Below, in pieces: positions 45,323-57,186 of a stretch of 64,000 nt of DNA. The DNA lies in contig JAPFFF010000008.1 of NCBI GenBank assembly GCA_039105265.1, positions 2,790,001 through 2,854,000 on the forward strand. The letters are read 5' to 3'. The notes beneath the pieces were generated by a model, which was not told where the DNA came from, made no database searches, and worked only from the letters and a program-made list of their open reading frames with translations. The stretch's first letter is position 1. Each line of letters starts with the position of its first letter. The stretch comes from Tritrichomonas musculus (taxonomy: Eukaryota; Parabasalia; Tritrichomonadida; Tritrichomonadidae). A program made the translations under genes and the position numbers.

Positions 45323-46429
45323 ATGTCATCAGAACAGAAATCTTCCAAAGTGAAAAAGCCTTTTTCATGGGATCAATATCATGAAAGGCAAATTGCGCTT
45401 CGTATCGCCTATATTGGATGGGATTACAAAGGTTTTGTTATGCAAAAAGACACTCAAGAGACAATTGAAGAAAAGATATTTAACGCATTAGAAAGAACGC
45501 GTTTAATAAAAAGCAGAGATAAAAAGGAATGTCACTATACGCTTTGTGGACGCACAGACGTCGGAGTTTCAGGAGTTGGTAACGTTATTTCTGTTCGTGT
45601 AAGATCGGTATATCCGTTTGGAAAAGGAGCTATTAAAAATGAAAACGCGCCAATTAAAGAAGAAGAATTGAATTATATACAAATATTAAATGGAGTTCTT
45701 CCACCTGCAATTAGAGCAACAGCTTATGCTTATGTCGATCCTGAATTTAATGCTAGGCATGAATGTATTTCGAGAGGATATCGTTATTTATTTCATATGA
45801 TGAACAAGAACATTGATTTGATGAAAGAAGCAGCCAATTATTTAATAGGTGAACATGATTATCGAGGCTTCTGCAAATTTTCGCCATCAAATACCAAGCA
45901 TTGCATCAGAAAAATATATAGCATTGAGTTTAACGAGATTTCTGGACAAACTGGTCTTTGGTATTTTCAGATTGTTGGATCTGGCTTTATTTGGCATCAA
46001 ATTAGATGTATAGCAGCTATTCTTTTCATGGTTGGTGATGGATATGAAAAGCCTTCAATTGTCCAAGAGCTACTCGATATCAAAAAATATCCTGGACGGC
46101 CACAATATAACTATGCAGATCCAGAGCCTCTAGTATTTTGGATTGCTGAATATCCTGAATCTGTTGAATGGGTTGAGCCAGCTGAAGGATCTTCTGAAAA
46201 AGAAAAAATTAAAAATAATTTTAATCAATTATTGATTAAGCAAGATATATCGCTAGGTGTTTTAGAGATGTTCAATGGCGGGCCACCAACAGAGCAACCT
46301 AAAAAGAAGAATCCAAAGCCTATCTCTTCTTTGCAAATGGCAAAATCTGTTGAAGAACTTATTGAAAAATACAAAGATGAAAAAGGAATCGAATTATCAT
46401 CTGAAGAAGAAGAAGGAGGAATTGAATAA
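45323..46429 (+). CDS. PUS3: tRNA pseudouridine synthase, Pus3/Deg1 type
   Basis: This 368-residue TruA-family enzyme converts uridine to pseudouridine at positions 38/39 of tRNA anticodon arms. The catalytic Asp79 is in CGRTDVGVSGVGNVIS, and Pus3-type motifs follow: LNGVLPPAIRATAYAYVD, then FNARHECISRGYRYLF, EHDYRGFCKF and FIWHQIRCIAAILFMVG. The usual RTDKG reads RTDVG here. The N-terminus is short and basic without an organelle signal. The C-terminal about 70 residues are charged and lack a known domain. It starts at the first ATG, with AACGAT 12 bases upstream. Confidence 0.92.
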   Translation: MSSEQKSSKVKKPFSWDQYHERQIALRIAYIGWDYKGFVMQKDTQETIEEKIFNALERTRLIKSRDKKECHYTLCGRTDVGVSGVGNVISVRVRSVYPFGKGAIKNENAPIKEEELNYIQILNGVLPPAIRATAYAYVDPEFNARHECISRGYRYLFHMMNKNIDLMKEAANYLIGEHDYRGFCKFSPSNTKHCIRKIYSIEFNEISGQTGLWYFQIVGSGFIWHQIRCIAAILFMVGDGYEKPSIVQELLDIKKYPGRPQYNYADPEPLVFWIAEYPESVEWVEPAEGSSEKEKIKNNFNQLLIKQDISLGVLEMFNGGPPTEQPKKKNPKPISSLQMAKSVEELIEKYKDEKGIELSSEEEEGGIE

Positions 46430-46618
46430 AAAGTAATTTTCATAGTTTTCTATAAAAAAAATATCAAATTTATCAATTTAATAAACAACAGATTTATAGG
46501 CTTAAAAACTAAATCTTTCTGTCAATGTTCTTTTTAATTACCTAAAAAAGCTCATTTATGTGCAATTGGCTTGATATGATCATATTTTTATTCCCAATCA
46601 TCGTAAAAAATATAAAAT

Positions 46619-47881
46619 AAGGTTGATACATTGGGATTAAAATTTGAAAATGGGAATAATTTTTTTTCTTTTTGGGATTTAGATCATTTACTAAAAAAAA
46701 AAAAAAAAAAAAAAAGCAATTATTTGACCTTTCTTGATCGTATTTGATTCAAAAAATTGTGTAGATTTCTGTTGAGCATTTGTTGACCTTTTAAGTTCAC
46801 ACATTTATTTATTAAGATATTCTGTGTAATGTGCCATTTTATCATTTTTTTGTTGCTTCAATCATATAATTAAAAAAAATGAATAAGGTAAAATAATCAT
46901 TTTTAAAACCAAATTTATTTTTTATCTCAATGGTAATTAATTTCAATTTAACTGTTTTACAATTTCTATGGTTCGATTGAAATTATCATCATTTTTTTTT
47001 TGTATTCATATTTACATAGACATTCAGGTAATAATGTTTCTTTTTTGAATAAAAAGAATTCAGTTTCATATTTTATACATCAAAACTTATCATTCATATA
47101 TGATAATTTTAAAATAAATCATATTTATAAAAAAAATAAAATTTAATACCTTTTTTTCTTAAAAAGTATGCTTTATGGAAAGAATTTATTGATATAATAA
47201 TGAATTACTCTATAAAATTTCAAATTCAGAAAAATAACTTCAATTTAAAGAAATAATTTGATCATTTTTAAAACATTAATCTGCTTTAATGAAATGTTAT
47301 CATGTAAAATAGCACTGTTTGTTAATTTTCGTTTTATATTATATCTTTTTCCTTTGACTTTTTGACAATGATAAATAAATAATTCTTTTTCATGATTATT
47401 ACCAATTTTTGAATAAAAATCCCAAAGATTTGAAAAAAAATTGAATGTATTTTGGTTTTCCCTACCTTTTATTGAATACATCAATCCCTTTACATCCCAA
47501 AATTCAATACTTTCATCCCATCAAATCCCAAAATTCAATACTCTAATCCCAAGAAAACCTAAAATTCAATACTCTAATCCCAAGATTGAATGATAAAATC
47601 CGATAAATCTCAGAAAATTGAATAGAACTCTCTCAAAATTGAGAGAATCCCTTTCAATTTAATGGGATTAGTATATTTTAACAAAAATATGGTTACTTTA
47701 AAATCACAGAAATATGGTTATAATTTAAATTCATAATAATATGGTTATAATAAATTCACAATAATATGGTTAATATTAAATGCTTTAATAATAATATGGT
47801 TATAATAACAAAATCCCATAAATCCCAGATTTTAATCCCATTTGGATTAGAAAAAGTAAAATGGGACTATCTGACATGCTT
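46619..47881. mobile_element. TIR-poor element with 9-base duplication and AATCCC repeats
   Basis: ATATAAAAT flanks both sides exactly (46610-46618 and 47882-47890). The right end GACATGCTT is the same as the end of the 1453-4569 element. The left end AAGGTTGATAC is only loosely similar. Near both ends GGGATTAAAAT(C/T)TG occurs in inverted order. The interior shows direct repeats of AATCCCAAAATTCAATACT (47490-47590) and of AATATGGTTATAAT (47687-47797). It is non-coding. Confidence 0.5.
47490..47800. repeat. Short direct repeats inside the 46619 element
   Basis: Three to four copies of a unit of about 35 bases containing ATCCCAAAATTCAATACT are followed by five copies of a unit with AATATGGTTA spaced by 25-40 bases. 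The copies vary, so the array is imperfect. Confidence 0.7.
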
Positions 47882-47890
47882 ATATAAAAT

Positions 47891-48382
47891 CTTTTAAAAT
47901 ATATTATAAAGTCTTACCAATACAATTAGCATATCTTATTCTATTATGAAATTGATCCCCAAAAAAAGAGGTTTATTCAATTTTCCATTGATAGCTAAAA
48001 ATTCAATAAATATTAACAAAAAGTTATCGTTTGAAAACTATATGATTTCATTGATATCAGTGAGTTTATTGTGTTTTATTTTGTGTTCAAAACATATGTG
48101 GTTCACTGTTATGATTGTTGAAGTTTTTTCATTATATAGTTGCAAGAAAAATATTTAAATTCTTAAGTATAATTTTCTATGGTTTATATCATCATTTTTC
48201 TTTCAAAAATGGCGCGGATTTTGCTATTTTCAATGTATAACTCAATTATGGCGCCTTTTTGAAAAATTGAAAAAAAAGGATTTGTATAAGAGTATTGAAA
48301 TTTGAAATTTTGTGAAGAACTTCAAGCGCCATTTTAAAGTTCAATATTTGGTAAGTAAGTTGTTGTTTGTTGTGACGCGTAA
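47891..48382. other. Intergenic spacer upstream of Dbf4-like gene
   Basis: No gene is supported here; a 70-residue frame at 47946-48158 has the low-complexity composition of chance frames. Near 48210 and 48331, ATGGCGC-like words occur on both strands, which may be regulatory. Confidence 0.4.
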
Positions 48383-49594
48383 ATGATGCACACACAGCAA
48401 ATCTCCTTGTTTAATCTTAATTCTAAATCAAAATCGAATCATTCATCGAAGAATCAGTTTGATTTGGTTATTGAGAAAACTGAAAATCCAAGTATTGAAC
48501 TTATAAATCCATTCTTTTTTTCAGGTCTTAGCGTTTTCATTGATCTACTTGATGAATCGCAAAAGAAAACAGCAGAATACGTACTTAATGTTACTGGAGC
48601 CAATATAATTGAAGTTAGTAATCAGCAGGAAAACATTTTTGATGCAGATATAATAGTTACAGATAAAGAAAAATACAAAACTCAGCTTATGATAAATCAT
48701 AAAAATGCATCAATGTATGGAGAAAATCAAATAGACCCTTTGATAAGCTTTCGAAATCAAAAGAGTCAGATTTCAACCTCCAACAAAAAAAGAAAATCAA
48801 TCATTATTAACCCAGAACAAATTCCTTGGGCGTTTATTCCCAAACGGCTTCAAGATAATCATAAAACTGAATCAAATTATTTAGCACAGAGCATAAATAA
48901 AAATTGGTTTAATGAGGCTTTACCACCTCTTCCACCATCACATCCTACGGTTTCTTCCAGTATTCAGCAGCCACTTTTCTCAAATAGTTTTCAAAGCTCA
49001 TGTTTACCTGATGAGTTAAAAAACGCAAAAAATCACCGAAGTGTGCTTCAAAATATACAAAATAACGGATTACAAGCTCAAATTCAAAATACAGTTTTAA
49101 ATGGCATTAATAACTCAAATTTAACAGCATCTACTCCTTGTCCTGAATTCAATTTAACTGGAGGGATGATTGTTGTGGCAGATTCTACAAAGCGAACAGC
49201 TCCTAATTATTCATTAATCAATCAATTGCCAGATATCAGATTAAAACCGCTCCCGGATGGTCTTCATTTTATTTCTCCGTTTGTAAACGATGAGAATATA
49301 TCAAAACTTTACCATGAACGCACAGAAACCTTAATTGCAAATGCGAATTTAACAAAAGATTCGGTTGTAACTCTTGATAAAAAAGTAAAGAAAAGAGAAA
49401 CCCCAAAGAAAAAGAAGTCAAAAGATGGTGGCAGATCTAATGCAGCAGCTTGTCGGTACTGCGGAATCTGCAAAAAGGGTTTTGTTGATGAAGAAAAACA
49501 CAGGGCTTCGATTGAGCATAACCAAAATGTGCGTAAACAATTTCAGCAAGTCGATGAGTTGATAGATAGTTTTTCAAATTTTTCTTGTATGTGA
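48383..49594 (+). CDS. DBF4: Dbf4-like regulatory subunit of Cdc7 kinase
   Basis: This 403-residue protein has the three Dbf4 regions in order: an N-terminal BRCT-like motif N (FSGLSVFIDLLDESQKK, then ANIIEVSN), a central motif M (GGMIVVADSTKRTAPNY) and a C-terminal motif C zinc finger with Cys360, Cys363, His373 and His379 (C-x2-C-x9-H-x5-H). Dbf4 binds and activates Cdc7 to start DNA replication at MCM-loaded origins in the nucleus. A basic stretch before the finger (KKVKKRETPKKKKSKDGG) probably acts as nuclear signal. The protein is shorter than animal or yeast Dbf4, as is common in protists. Confidence 0.85.
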   Translation: MMHTQQISLFNLNSKSKSNHSSKNQFDLVIEKTENPSIELINPFFFSGLSVFIDLLDESQKKTAEYVLNVTGANIIEVSNQQENIFDADIIVTDKEKYKTQLMINHKNASMYGENQIDPLISFRNQKSQISTSNKKRKSIIINPEQIPWAFIPKRLQDNHKTESNYLAQSINKNWFNEALPPLPPSHPTVSSSIQQPLFSNSFQSSCLPDELKNAKNHRSVLQNIQNNGLQAQIQNTVLNGINNSNLTASTPCPEFNLTGGMIVVADSTKRTAPNYSLINQLPDIRLKPLPDGLHFISPFVNDENISKLYHERTETLIANANLTKDSVVTLDKKVKKRETPKKKKSKDGGRSNAAACRYCGICKKGFVDEEKHRASIEHNQNVRKQFQQVDELIDSFSNFSCM

Positions 49595-49959
49595 TTTTAA
49601 TGTTTTTATATCTTTAATAAATTATATTATAAGTTAAACTCTTCAATTGATTTAATATATGATTAAAAATGAATATTCTTATACGGATATTCTTCTTAAA
49701 TTGAAATAAAATTATAACAAAAAAGCATTTGATTTACATATGTAAACTTGATAAATTCTTGTATTAAAAGGAAAGGAAAGTATCTTTTAAATTAAAATGT
49801 TTTAAAATATATGTTAAGTTTCAAATAAAAAGAAATATGTTTTAATTAAAACTCCTATAAACAAACTTTGAACCTTATTTAAAATTCTTTCTAGTTCCAT
49901 CATCTGTTTTTGAAAATAAATTTTATAAAAATTGTGTTTAATAATTTAATGTGTTGTAT
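49595..49959. other. Tail-to-tail intergenic spacer
   Basis: Spacer between the 3' ends of the Dbf4-like and peptidase genes. It is AT-rich, with nothing further recognised. Confidence 0.5.
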
Positions 49960-51300
49960 TTATTTTGAGCTTTGTTGTTGTTTTTGCATTTGCTCTGGTG
50001 ATGGTTTTGTAATAGAAACAATTGCAGGCATTTTATTTTCTATATATTTGGTATAAAATCGAACCAAATCGTCTTTTGTTGTTTTTTCAATCTTGTTCAT
50101 CCATTCGCCAATTCCTTCCCAATATCCAGTCAATAGTAAATTAGCGCCAACTTCATTAGCAACAGAAATTGAGGAAGACAAATTTTTTTGATAGTCATAT
50201 TTTAATCTCAATTTGGCCATTTTCAGATTATCATTAGAAATATTGACTGTTGATGATATCAAACTACGAATAACGAGATCAAGCCAAACTCTCTCTTCTC
50301 CGATTTTTGTAGATCCAATCATGCACATAAGACCTGTTTTGCCATAAGGTTGATAATGTTGGAAAATTTTGAAATCCATATTTCGCAAATCAGAACTCAA
50401 AGCATTTTGATTATTGTTTAAATTCATATTTAAAATTGGAGATGCTTCCATTGGATTGTCTGATGTAATATTACCAATTGCTGACGTAACAACACGGCAT
50501 GATACCAAATCAGGATCATTAACTGCAGGAGCTTCGAGTCCCACAATCAGCATTGACTTTTCGAGATAGTTTGAACCATACATACGAACCATTGGATTAA
50601 ATTTAATCTTTAAGCTGTTGTCAATTTGAGAAATATTTAATGGTGGACGACTTTTGAGAAATGAAGTTTCCTTTTGGATTATATCGCAGCAACGTTCATG
50701 TTCCAATTTAGTCGCACATAAAAATATACAATTAGAAGGATTATAAAATTTATTATAATGATCTCGTATCATCTGTGCTGAAATTAATTTTATATTGTTA
50801 TGGCTTCCTAAAATTGGAAAACCGACTGATGAATCTGGATATGCATTCAAATGAAAATTGTCCCAAATTACTTCTTCATAATTATGGTTAACTTCATTTT
50901 CTTCAGTTAAAATGGTAGTTCTTTCATTTTCAACGGCTGATTCTTCGATTTTTGGATTAAAAATCATTTGTGAAATTAATTTTGTTGCAATATCAAGGTT
51001 CTTGTTTGAAATTTCTGCTGAAAATGATGTTGTTGTTCTTGTTGTTTGAGCCGTAATATTAATCCCATATAAATCAGCAATCTCTTCTAACTTTGTTTGC
51101 GGAAATTTATCGTTTCCTCTAAAAAGAATATGTTCTAAGTAGTGAGAAACACCATTATTTTTTGCGTTTTCATAAATTGAACCTGATTTAACCCATACTC
51201 CAATTGTAGAAATATCAGATTGAATTGGAATAGTTGCAACACGAAGACCGTTTGAAAGAGTTGATATTTTTGGTACAGCTTTGAATGGTAAAATTGACAT
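49960..51300 (-). CDS. Hydrogenosomal processing peptidase, beta subunit (M16)
   Basis: This 446-residue M16 metalloprotease carries the catalytic zinc motif HYLEH (His53, Glu56, His57) and the distal glutamate in ERTTILTEEN (about 133), so it is the active beta-type subunit. In trichomonads this family removes targeting peptides from proteins entering hydrogenosomes, together with an alpha subunit that is not seen in this window. The N-terminus MSILPFKAVPKISTLSNGLR is very short before the domain, so a cleavable presequence is at most a few residues. The Gln-rich end (MQKQQQSSK) is unremarkable. Confidence 0.9.
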   Translation of the reverse strand: MSILPFKAVPKISTLSNGLRVATIPIQSDISTIGVWVKSGSIYENAKNNGVSHYLEHILFRGNDKFPQTKLEEIADLYGINITAQTTRTTTSFSAEISNKNLDIATKLISQMIFNPKIEESAVENERTTILTEENEVNHNYEEVIWDNFHLNAYPDSSVGFPILGSHNNIKLISAQMIRDHYNKFYNPSNCIFLCATKLEHERCCDIIQKETSFLKSRPPLNISQIDNSLKIKFNPMVRMYGSNYLEKSMLIVGLEAPAVNDPDLVSCRVVTSAIGNITSDNPMEASPILNMNLNNNQNALSSDLRNMDFKIFQHYQPYGKTGLMCMIGSTKIGEERVWLDLVIRSLISSTVNISNDNLKMAKLRLKYDYQKNLSSSISVANEVGANLLLTGYWEGIGEWMNKIEKTTKDDLVRFYTKYIENKMPAIVSITKPSPEQMQKQQQSSK

Positions 51301-52263
51301 TTTAAAATCTGTTCTTCTTGATTAAATATGGTTGTGTGACTTTTAATTCTATTTGTATTTGTTCGGTTTTACTCAAAAAGTTGGAGTTTTATTTTTGATT
51401 CATAAATTTTGAAATCATAATATCTCAATTTTCAATCCACTTTACTCATTTTTTCATATTTATTTAGTATTATCAAAATTGCAAGAGTATGAAGTTTAAG
51501 ATTTTGATGATTATTCAGTCTGTATTTTTACTGTTCGTAATATCTTTTTATATCTCTTTTTTGTGAAAACTCATACAAATATTTCAATTTCTAATTTTAA
51601 TTTGAATGCTTAAATGGTCTAATGCAAAATATCTACCTTTTTTAGTCATTATCGACCTAATAGGTAAATATATTAGACTCATTCGCAATATAGTCCAAAA
51701 CAGGAGAAAGCTCCAAAAAGAACTATTTTAATAACCTGAATTGTATTTAACCTTATGAAGATTAAAACAAAGCATTAAATAAGTCCTAACCAAAGGTTTT
51801 TCCTTGATTAAGGTAAATAATGATTGTGAAAACTTTGTTGTAACAAAGTAATTTCCATGTAGTATGAATGTTTTTAATGTAATGTGAAACTGATGTCTTT
51901 AATGACAATGCTGTATTGATTTATACAAGGAAGTTATATATATATCAATAAATAATTATAAAGATAATGATAATAAATCAAATTGGTATATATAATATTA
52001 GATACTTTAGAGCCATAAATAATGAAGTAAATGTAATTACAACATATTGTACTATTTTACAAGCTTCGTGATTTGATTTAAGAATAATATTATATATAAA
52101 AACAACTTGGTCACGTAAAAGATGAAGTGCATTTATTATCTATCCATATGAGTATATGAAAAACAACAAACTGCATCACTGTTGATGGTCCCTAAAATGA
52201 TTTATTTGTAAACGATTCCACAAATACATGTTCATTAATAATTTTGTTGTTGTTGTTGTTTAC
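51301..52263. other. Intergenic AT-rich DNA
   Basis: No gene is seen here. A short (TTG)n stretch lies at about 52243-52259 next to the fossil coding block. Confidence 0.5.
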
Positions 52264-53452
52264 TTGTCCATTGATACTTCAACGATCTTGTAAGTGTTTG
52301 GGTTGAATTCTTTCATCCACTTCTTTCCTTCATCAGTACAATTGAAGAGTACCCAAATCTCATCATTAAAATGCTTTGATAGGAAATATGGAATAGTAAT
52401 ATCAACATCAAGTTCTTCATGAAATTAAGCTTTTAATACTTCACAGGCTGCACGGGATACAACAGTTTCATCAGAAAAAGAAATATATTAGTGTTCTTGT
52501 TCTCTGAATAAACACATTTATTCGTTTCTAACAAATGGCCCAACAGCAAATATGACATCCTCGTCACCAGCAATAACTTTATCAAATATTTCAGCAAACA
52601 TGTCATACATGGCTGATCCATATGTTCTTAATCATTTGGAAGAGTATTTAGCGAAAGCTTCCATTTTAGTAATGATATGTATTGAATATAAAAATTGTTG
52701 AAATACAAAAATAATAATGGTTTTTGAATGAAGTTCTCTATCAAGTTCTTCGGTAAAGTATGTTAAATGCGGACGACTATGATAAAACTTCCAATCATTA
52801 AAAAAAACTTGAAAAGATCGTCCTTTGTATTCATAAGTGAGTATTGATTTTTGATTCTTGTATTGTGATAAATATTTGCATCCTTCTTGTGCAAACAATT
52901 GTGCTCTATGTTCATGTGTATAACGTGGACATTTTGATTTGTGAGCACGATATCCTGTATTCCATTATGTTGGTGTTGTTTGATATTGCATATTGTTGAA
53001 CAAGTATGTTACTGGCGTTCTTTCATTTATATATTCACTTTGTAATACTCAATTTTCATTATTCATAGATTCTGTTAATTTATCTTCACAATTTTTACAA
53101 TATTCTTCTGATCTGTATGCCTTCAGTTTATCATCAATCTTCATACGTTCTTCTTCGATTAGTTTAGGATTGAGAAGTTCGCTTCTGTTTTTCTGAAATG
53201 AACTTTTTGGACTTGCTTCAAAAGAATTTAGATGCGCAAACATTATTCTTTGTGGATTGTCATTTCTATAAAACGTATTTAGAGAAGTTTCGTAAATTTG
53301 CTTTGGAGTATTTAGAACAGGCAATTATTATCGTGAAAAAGTTCATTAACAAGATCATGAGTAATATTGACTGTTTTTTGAGTATAATTCTGAATATTCT
53401 TATTCTTATTATTCTCTAGAATCTTTTCTTTCATTGTTTCTAATGTGTTCAT
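52264..53452 (-). pseudogene. Fossil coding block of unknown origin
   Basis: The minus strand carries coding-like sequence of balanced composition, with cysteine pairs, a His/Tyr-rich stretch (KGRSFQVFFNDWKFYHSRP) and a helical charged region. The whole is broken in several places and no intact gene remains. The family is not recognised. Virus-like or other mobile origin is possible because it sits beside a transposon cluster, but a dead host gene cannot be excluded. Confidence 0.4.
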
Positions 53453-53793
53453 AGTACGGTTTGTATGGTGGAAATAAAAAAAAAGTAAAAAAAATAATTT
53501 TGTAAACTCAGTTAACTTATCAAATATGATGAGTTAGCAAAGGGTTCATCAATGTAGGTTCGGTAATGAAATACAGCTGGAAGCACTGATGAAAAATCAC
53601 TACCGTTTCTTGTTAGATTTGTATTGGCGGCCACTGGCGGGCCGTTAAGCAAAGTTGGTGTCTTCCAGTAGTTTGTGCTTCAGGTTACATTGCTGAACGA
53701 ACCATTACTATTAACTTCTATTGAGTGAAAATATTTCCACAGCCTTATGAGATCGTAAAGAGTGTATGTGATGATAGAATGCCAACAGGTATG
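53453..53793. other. Spacer with GC-richer patch
   Basis: A less AT-rich patch (about 53620-53700, with GGCGGCCACTGGCGGGCCG) suggests an old coding or element fragment, but no frame is open. It leads into the pogo-like element. Confidence 0.4.
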
Positions 53794-53795
53794 TA

Positions 53796-55501
53796 CAGTT
53801 TGGAATAAAAAGTGGTAATGGAATAAAAAGTGGTTATAAAAAGTTTTTGCCAACAATTATTTGAAAATTAATAAAAAGTATTTTTTTATATTAAAAACGA
53901 AAGATTTTTTTAAAAAAATATAGTATTATAATGTATTACATAATACTTGATATATATTATTAAAAATTAAATTTATTAAGTATGTAATACAAAATCAAGA
54001 GTTTTTTAGTTAAATTATTGTTTCATTTTAAAGCTGAATTCAATGCACTTTTATGGCAGATTACTAAATTTTTCTTGAAAATCAGCTGAGAAATATTTTT
54101 TATTAATCCATCCTCTTTTTTGATTTCTTCTTCTAGTTGTTAATTCTTCTTCTGGGAAATTGAAATCCCAGATTTCTTTGAAATTAGGTGAATTTTCGAT
54201 TTTCTCTCGATTTAGTCTTTAATAATTTATCCCGTCCTTTGAAAAGTAATCAAAACCGGCTTTTACAAAAGATGAACGGATTGTTACTGAGCATGTATTT
54301 TGTTCATATGCTTGGAAAATTCTAAAGAGATGGTCAATTTTAGGCGAAATTGAGTCATTTTTTTGAATACTTTTTTTTCTGTCTTTTAAAACGCCGAACA
54401 ATAGTAAATCCAAAACCTGAAACACATGAGATGTATGGCTTGGGTATGTAATAACTAAAATCATGTGTTCAGCAAGGATTTGCAAGAGTTCTTCGTCAAG
54501 ATGACAAGAACAGTTATCAAAAAATAAAATGGCTTGATTTTCTTCCAAACCGCAATATTTTCTTTCAGCATCAACCTGATTGATGAAATTTTCTTTGATA
54601 TGCCTTGTAAATATCTCTTTGTTGACATATGATGAGTTAGAGACCTCGAGAATTAAATCAGTGTTTCTTCTGATTCCGAGATCAAAAACTTTTTCAAGGC
54701 TTGGATCTGAAGTCACTGCCATGGGAAAATATGCATCACCACCAGCTGAAATTGTTACAACCAAGGTTATATGTCTGTTTCCACGGTTAATTGGATAGTT
54801 AATCTTTTCATTTTCTAGTTCTTTGGGGATCACTACTTTCTTGGGCTTCCTCTCCTCCCAATTAGACAAGCCTGTTTTATCGATGTTGTAAACGAGCTCT
54901 GCTGGTGTGATTGTGATCAAAACATCAACTAAATCCAAAAATTTTTTAAGGTATCTCCTTGGTACTTTTAATCTGGATTCATCTAAACCGTCAATAACCG
55001 TTTTTGCAAGGTCATCTTTATACCTGAAAATTAAACTATTTGAAATGTTTCTTCCACAAATTTAATTATCTGACTAATTGTCAATAAATTGTATGAGTCA
55101 CATTTGGAAAGGATTTCGTTAATTACGATTATTTCATTTTCGGCACCAATTTTTAACGGTCGCCCAATTTCTTTCTTTTGTTTTTTTGCTTTACACAAAA
55201 TTTTAGAAACAAGACCTGGATTTATATTAAATATAATACCAAGTGAAATAGGTGAAGCTGAAATGAAGCAGTTTTCAGTTATAAAATATCTGGCAAAAAC
55301 GATTTGTTCATTTCTGGATTGGCATTGGGAAAAACATTTATCGCGGGTCATGGCGCGAACATCTCTGGCAGTAACAAGTGTATCCTTGCATCCTTTATAT
55401 ATTTCATCAATTGTCAATGGTGGAGCTTTTGGAGGCATCGCGCAAAAATAAAAATGAAATTTAACGTCTTTTTTTTTATTACTACTTTTTATTCCAAACT
55501 G
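53796..55501 (-). mobile_element. Pogo-like transposon
   Basis: TIRs of about 24 bases, starting CAGTTTGGAATAAAAAGT, match with one mismatch and are bounded by TA on both sides (53794-53795 and 55502-55503). The CAGT start and TA target are typical of pogo/Tigger. GGAATAAAAAGTGG is repeated once more just inside the left end, a possible second binding site. The element carries one transposase gene on the minus strand, broken by a frameshift, so this copy cannot move by itself. Confidence 0.85.
54219..55438 (-). pseudogene. Pogo/Tigger-type transposase with one frameshift
   Basis: The N-terminal part (55438-55031, 135 residues) carries helix-turn-helix character and GRPLKIGAENE; the C-terminal part carries the catalytic motifs YNIDKTGLS, LFFDNCSCH and VFQVLD, with 35 residues between the last two aspartates (a DD35D pattern). 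The two parts are in different frames, offset by one base at about 55025-55035. No intron with trichomonad splice signals fits the gap. The copy is otherwise open, so the damage is recent. The third catalytic residue is Asp, as in the pogo group. Confidence 0.85.
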
Positions 55502-55503
55502 TA

Positions 55504-55884
55504 TTCATTGGCTTATATAAGTTTGCTGGAATTAATAAAATTAATGATCAAGTGTAGTTTATGATAATATGAATGAATATAATTATCATACAAATATATA
55601 TAACATATCGCTTTCCAATGGTTTGGTATATTGAATTTGGCACAGAATATGATATATTTGCATCAGTTTTTTTTTAGAATACGGAGTACCATCATTAAAT
55701 TTTGACCTTCTTATTCTTATTAAATTCGTAGATACTTTTAAACCATCATTTAATATCTATCTTGAGTTACTTGAAATTACAGATTTTTCATTGTCATTGA
55801 TTTTCTTTAATTAAATTGTTAACGTAATATTTATATATATTTACTATTATATTATTTATAAACAAAATATAATTTTGAATATAT
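55504..55884. other. Intergenic DNA between two elements
   Basis: AT-rich; nothing recognised. Confidence 0.5.
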
Positions 55885-57054
55885 AGAGGCATGTCAACCA
55901 AAATTCTACTCGATAAATTTTTTTGAAAATGATAATATAAGATTTAAATGATGTATATTAAAACTTTTCCTCTTGAGCAAACGAAAACTTCTATACAGTT
56001 TTTAGTTTTCATTCAAATCATCATTTTTAACTCAATATCTTCAATTCAAAAAGTAGATATATTCAAATTTGATATATTGAAAAATGAATTCTCTTTCATT
56101 TTTGATAAGATCAAGATTGAATACCATTTCAATTTGAGAGAATTTTTATTGAATAGCTTTTCAATTTGAGAGATGGTTAATTGAATATTCTTTCAATTTG
56201 AGAAGAATAAATAAGTTTTACTTATAACTTGGAAATTGAATTATCAAAAATTTATTTTATGATATAAATATACTTAGATATTAATTATAAATTTATAAAA
56301 GTAATTATATTTGCATATCACAAAAAATTTAAAACAAATATTTTAAAATATTTTATTTTGATTTTATAAAGTAGGTAAAATCATTATTTGATTTTTAATA
56401 AAGAAGTATATAATTTTTATTAATCAACAAAATAAATCTCTGCTCTAATATTCTCAAATATTTATTTAAAATATAATTATTTGAAAAAGTTCGATCGGTA
56501 AAAATAAAAAATGATTTATTTCAAAATTTTTTTTATATAATTTTAAAGTAAAATGAAATGAATTTATCATAAGTTCTATAAATCCTCTAAAAATCATATT
56601 TTGAGCACTAATTATAATTTATTTTTTCAATGAACTATCAATTGAATTGAAAGTATAATATTAGTGTATATTGAAACGTATAAAAGAAAATTCCAATATA
56701 ATTATTAAAATGGCTGTTTTATATTGATTAAAAAATGAAATATGATTAGTATCACAGCTATTTGAAAATAAGACGTTTTATGTTTAGATATTTAAAGAAC
56801 GTATAGAGTAATCATAAAAACCATTAGTAATTTGTTAATATTATTAAGTTATAAATGTAAAGAATCTTGGATCTTATATTTCTATAGAGTGGATAAAATA
56901 AAAAATCAAAATTGATGTTTTTTACCTAAAAACTATTAATTTTTATTGTACAAACTAAATAATTGGATTCCAGAGATCATAAATACATTCTTCTTTTTTA
57001 TATTAATCTTTTATAATTTCACTTTTTGAGAGCTTTTTTTTGGTTGATATGCCT
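55885..57054. mobile_element. MITE with AGAGGCATGTCAACC TIR, exact 8-base duplication
   Basis: AGAGGCATGTCAACCAA at the left and the inverse of AGAGGCATATCAACCAA at the right differ by one base. GAATATAT lies directly outside both ends (55877-55884 and 57055-57062). The interior is non-coding. Just inside the right end CTTTTTGAGAGCT is also found in the related element at 37448-38318. An 8-base duplication suggests a hAT-like group. Confidence 0.75.
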
Positions 57055-57186
57055 CTGAATATATTAACTAAATAACGCAAAAAAATGAAAACAATGGGCC
57101 AAAATTGACCATTCAATTAATTTTCCCTTTTTTCAGCAAAAAAGTGACGTTTTTGAGAATAAAATAACAAGTCTAGTCCAAATAAA

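Noticed and set aside
54939-55035. An intron joining the two parts of the pogo-like transposase
   Set aside because: No GTATGT-type start or ACTAAC-type branch/3' motif fits; a one-base frame offset explains it better.
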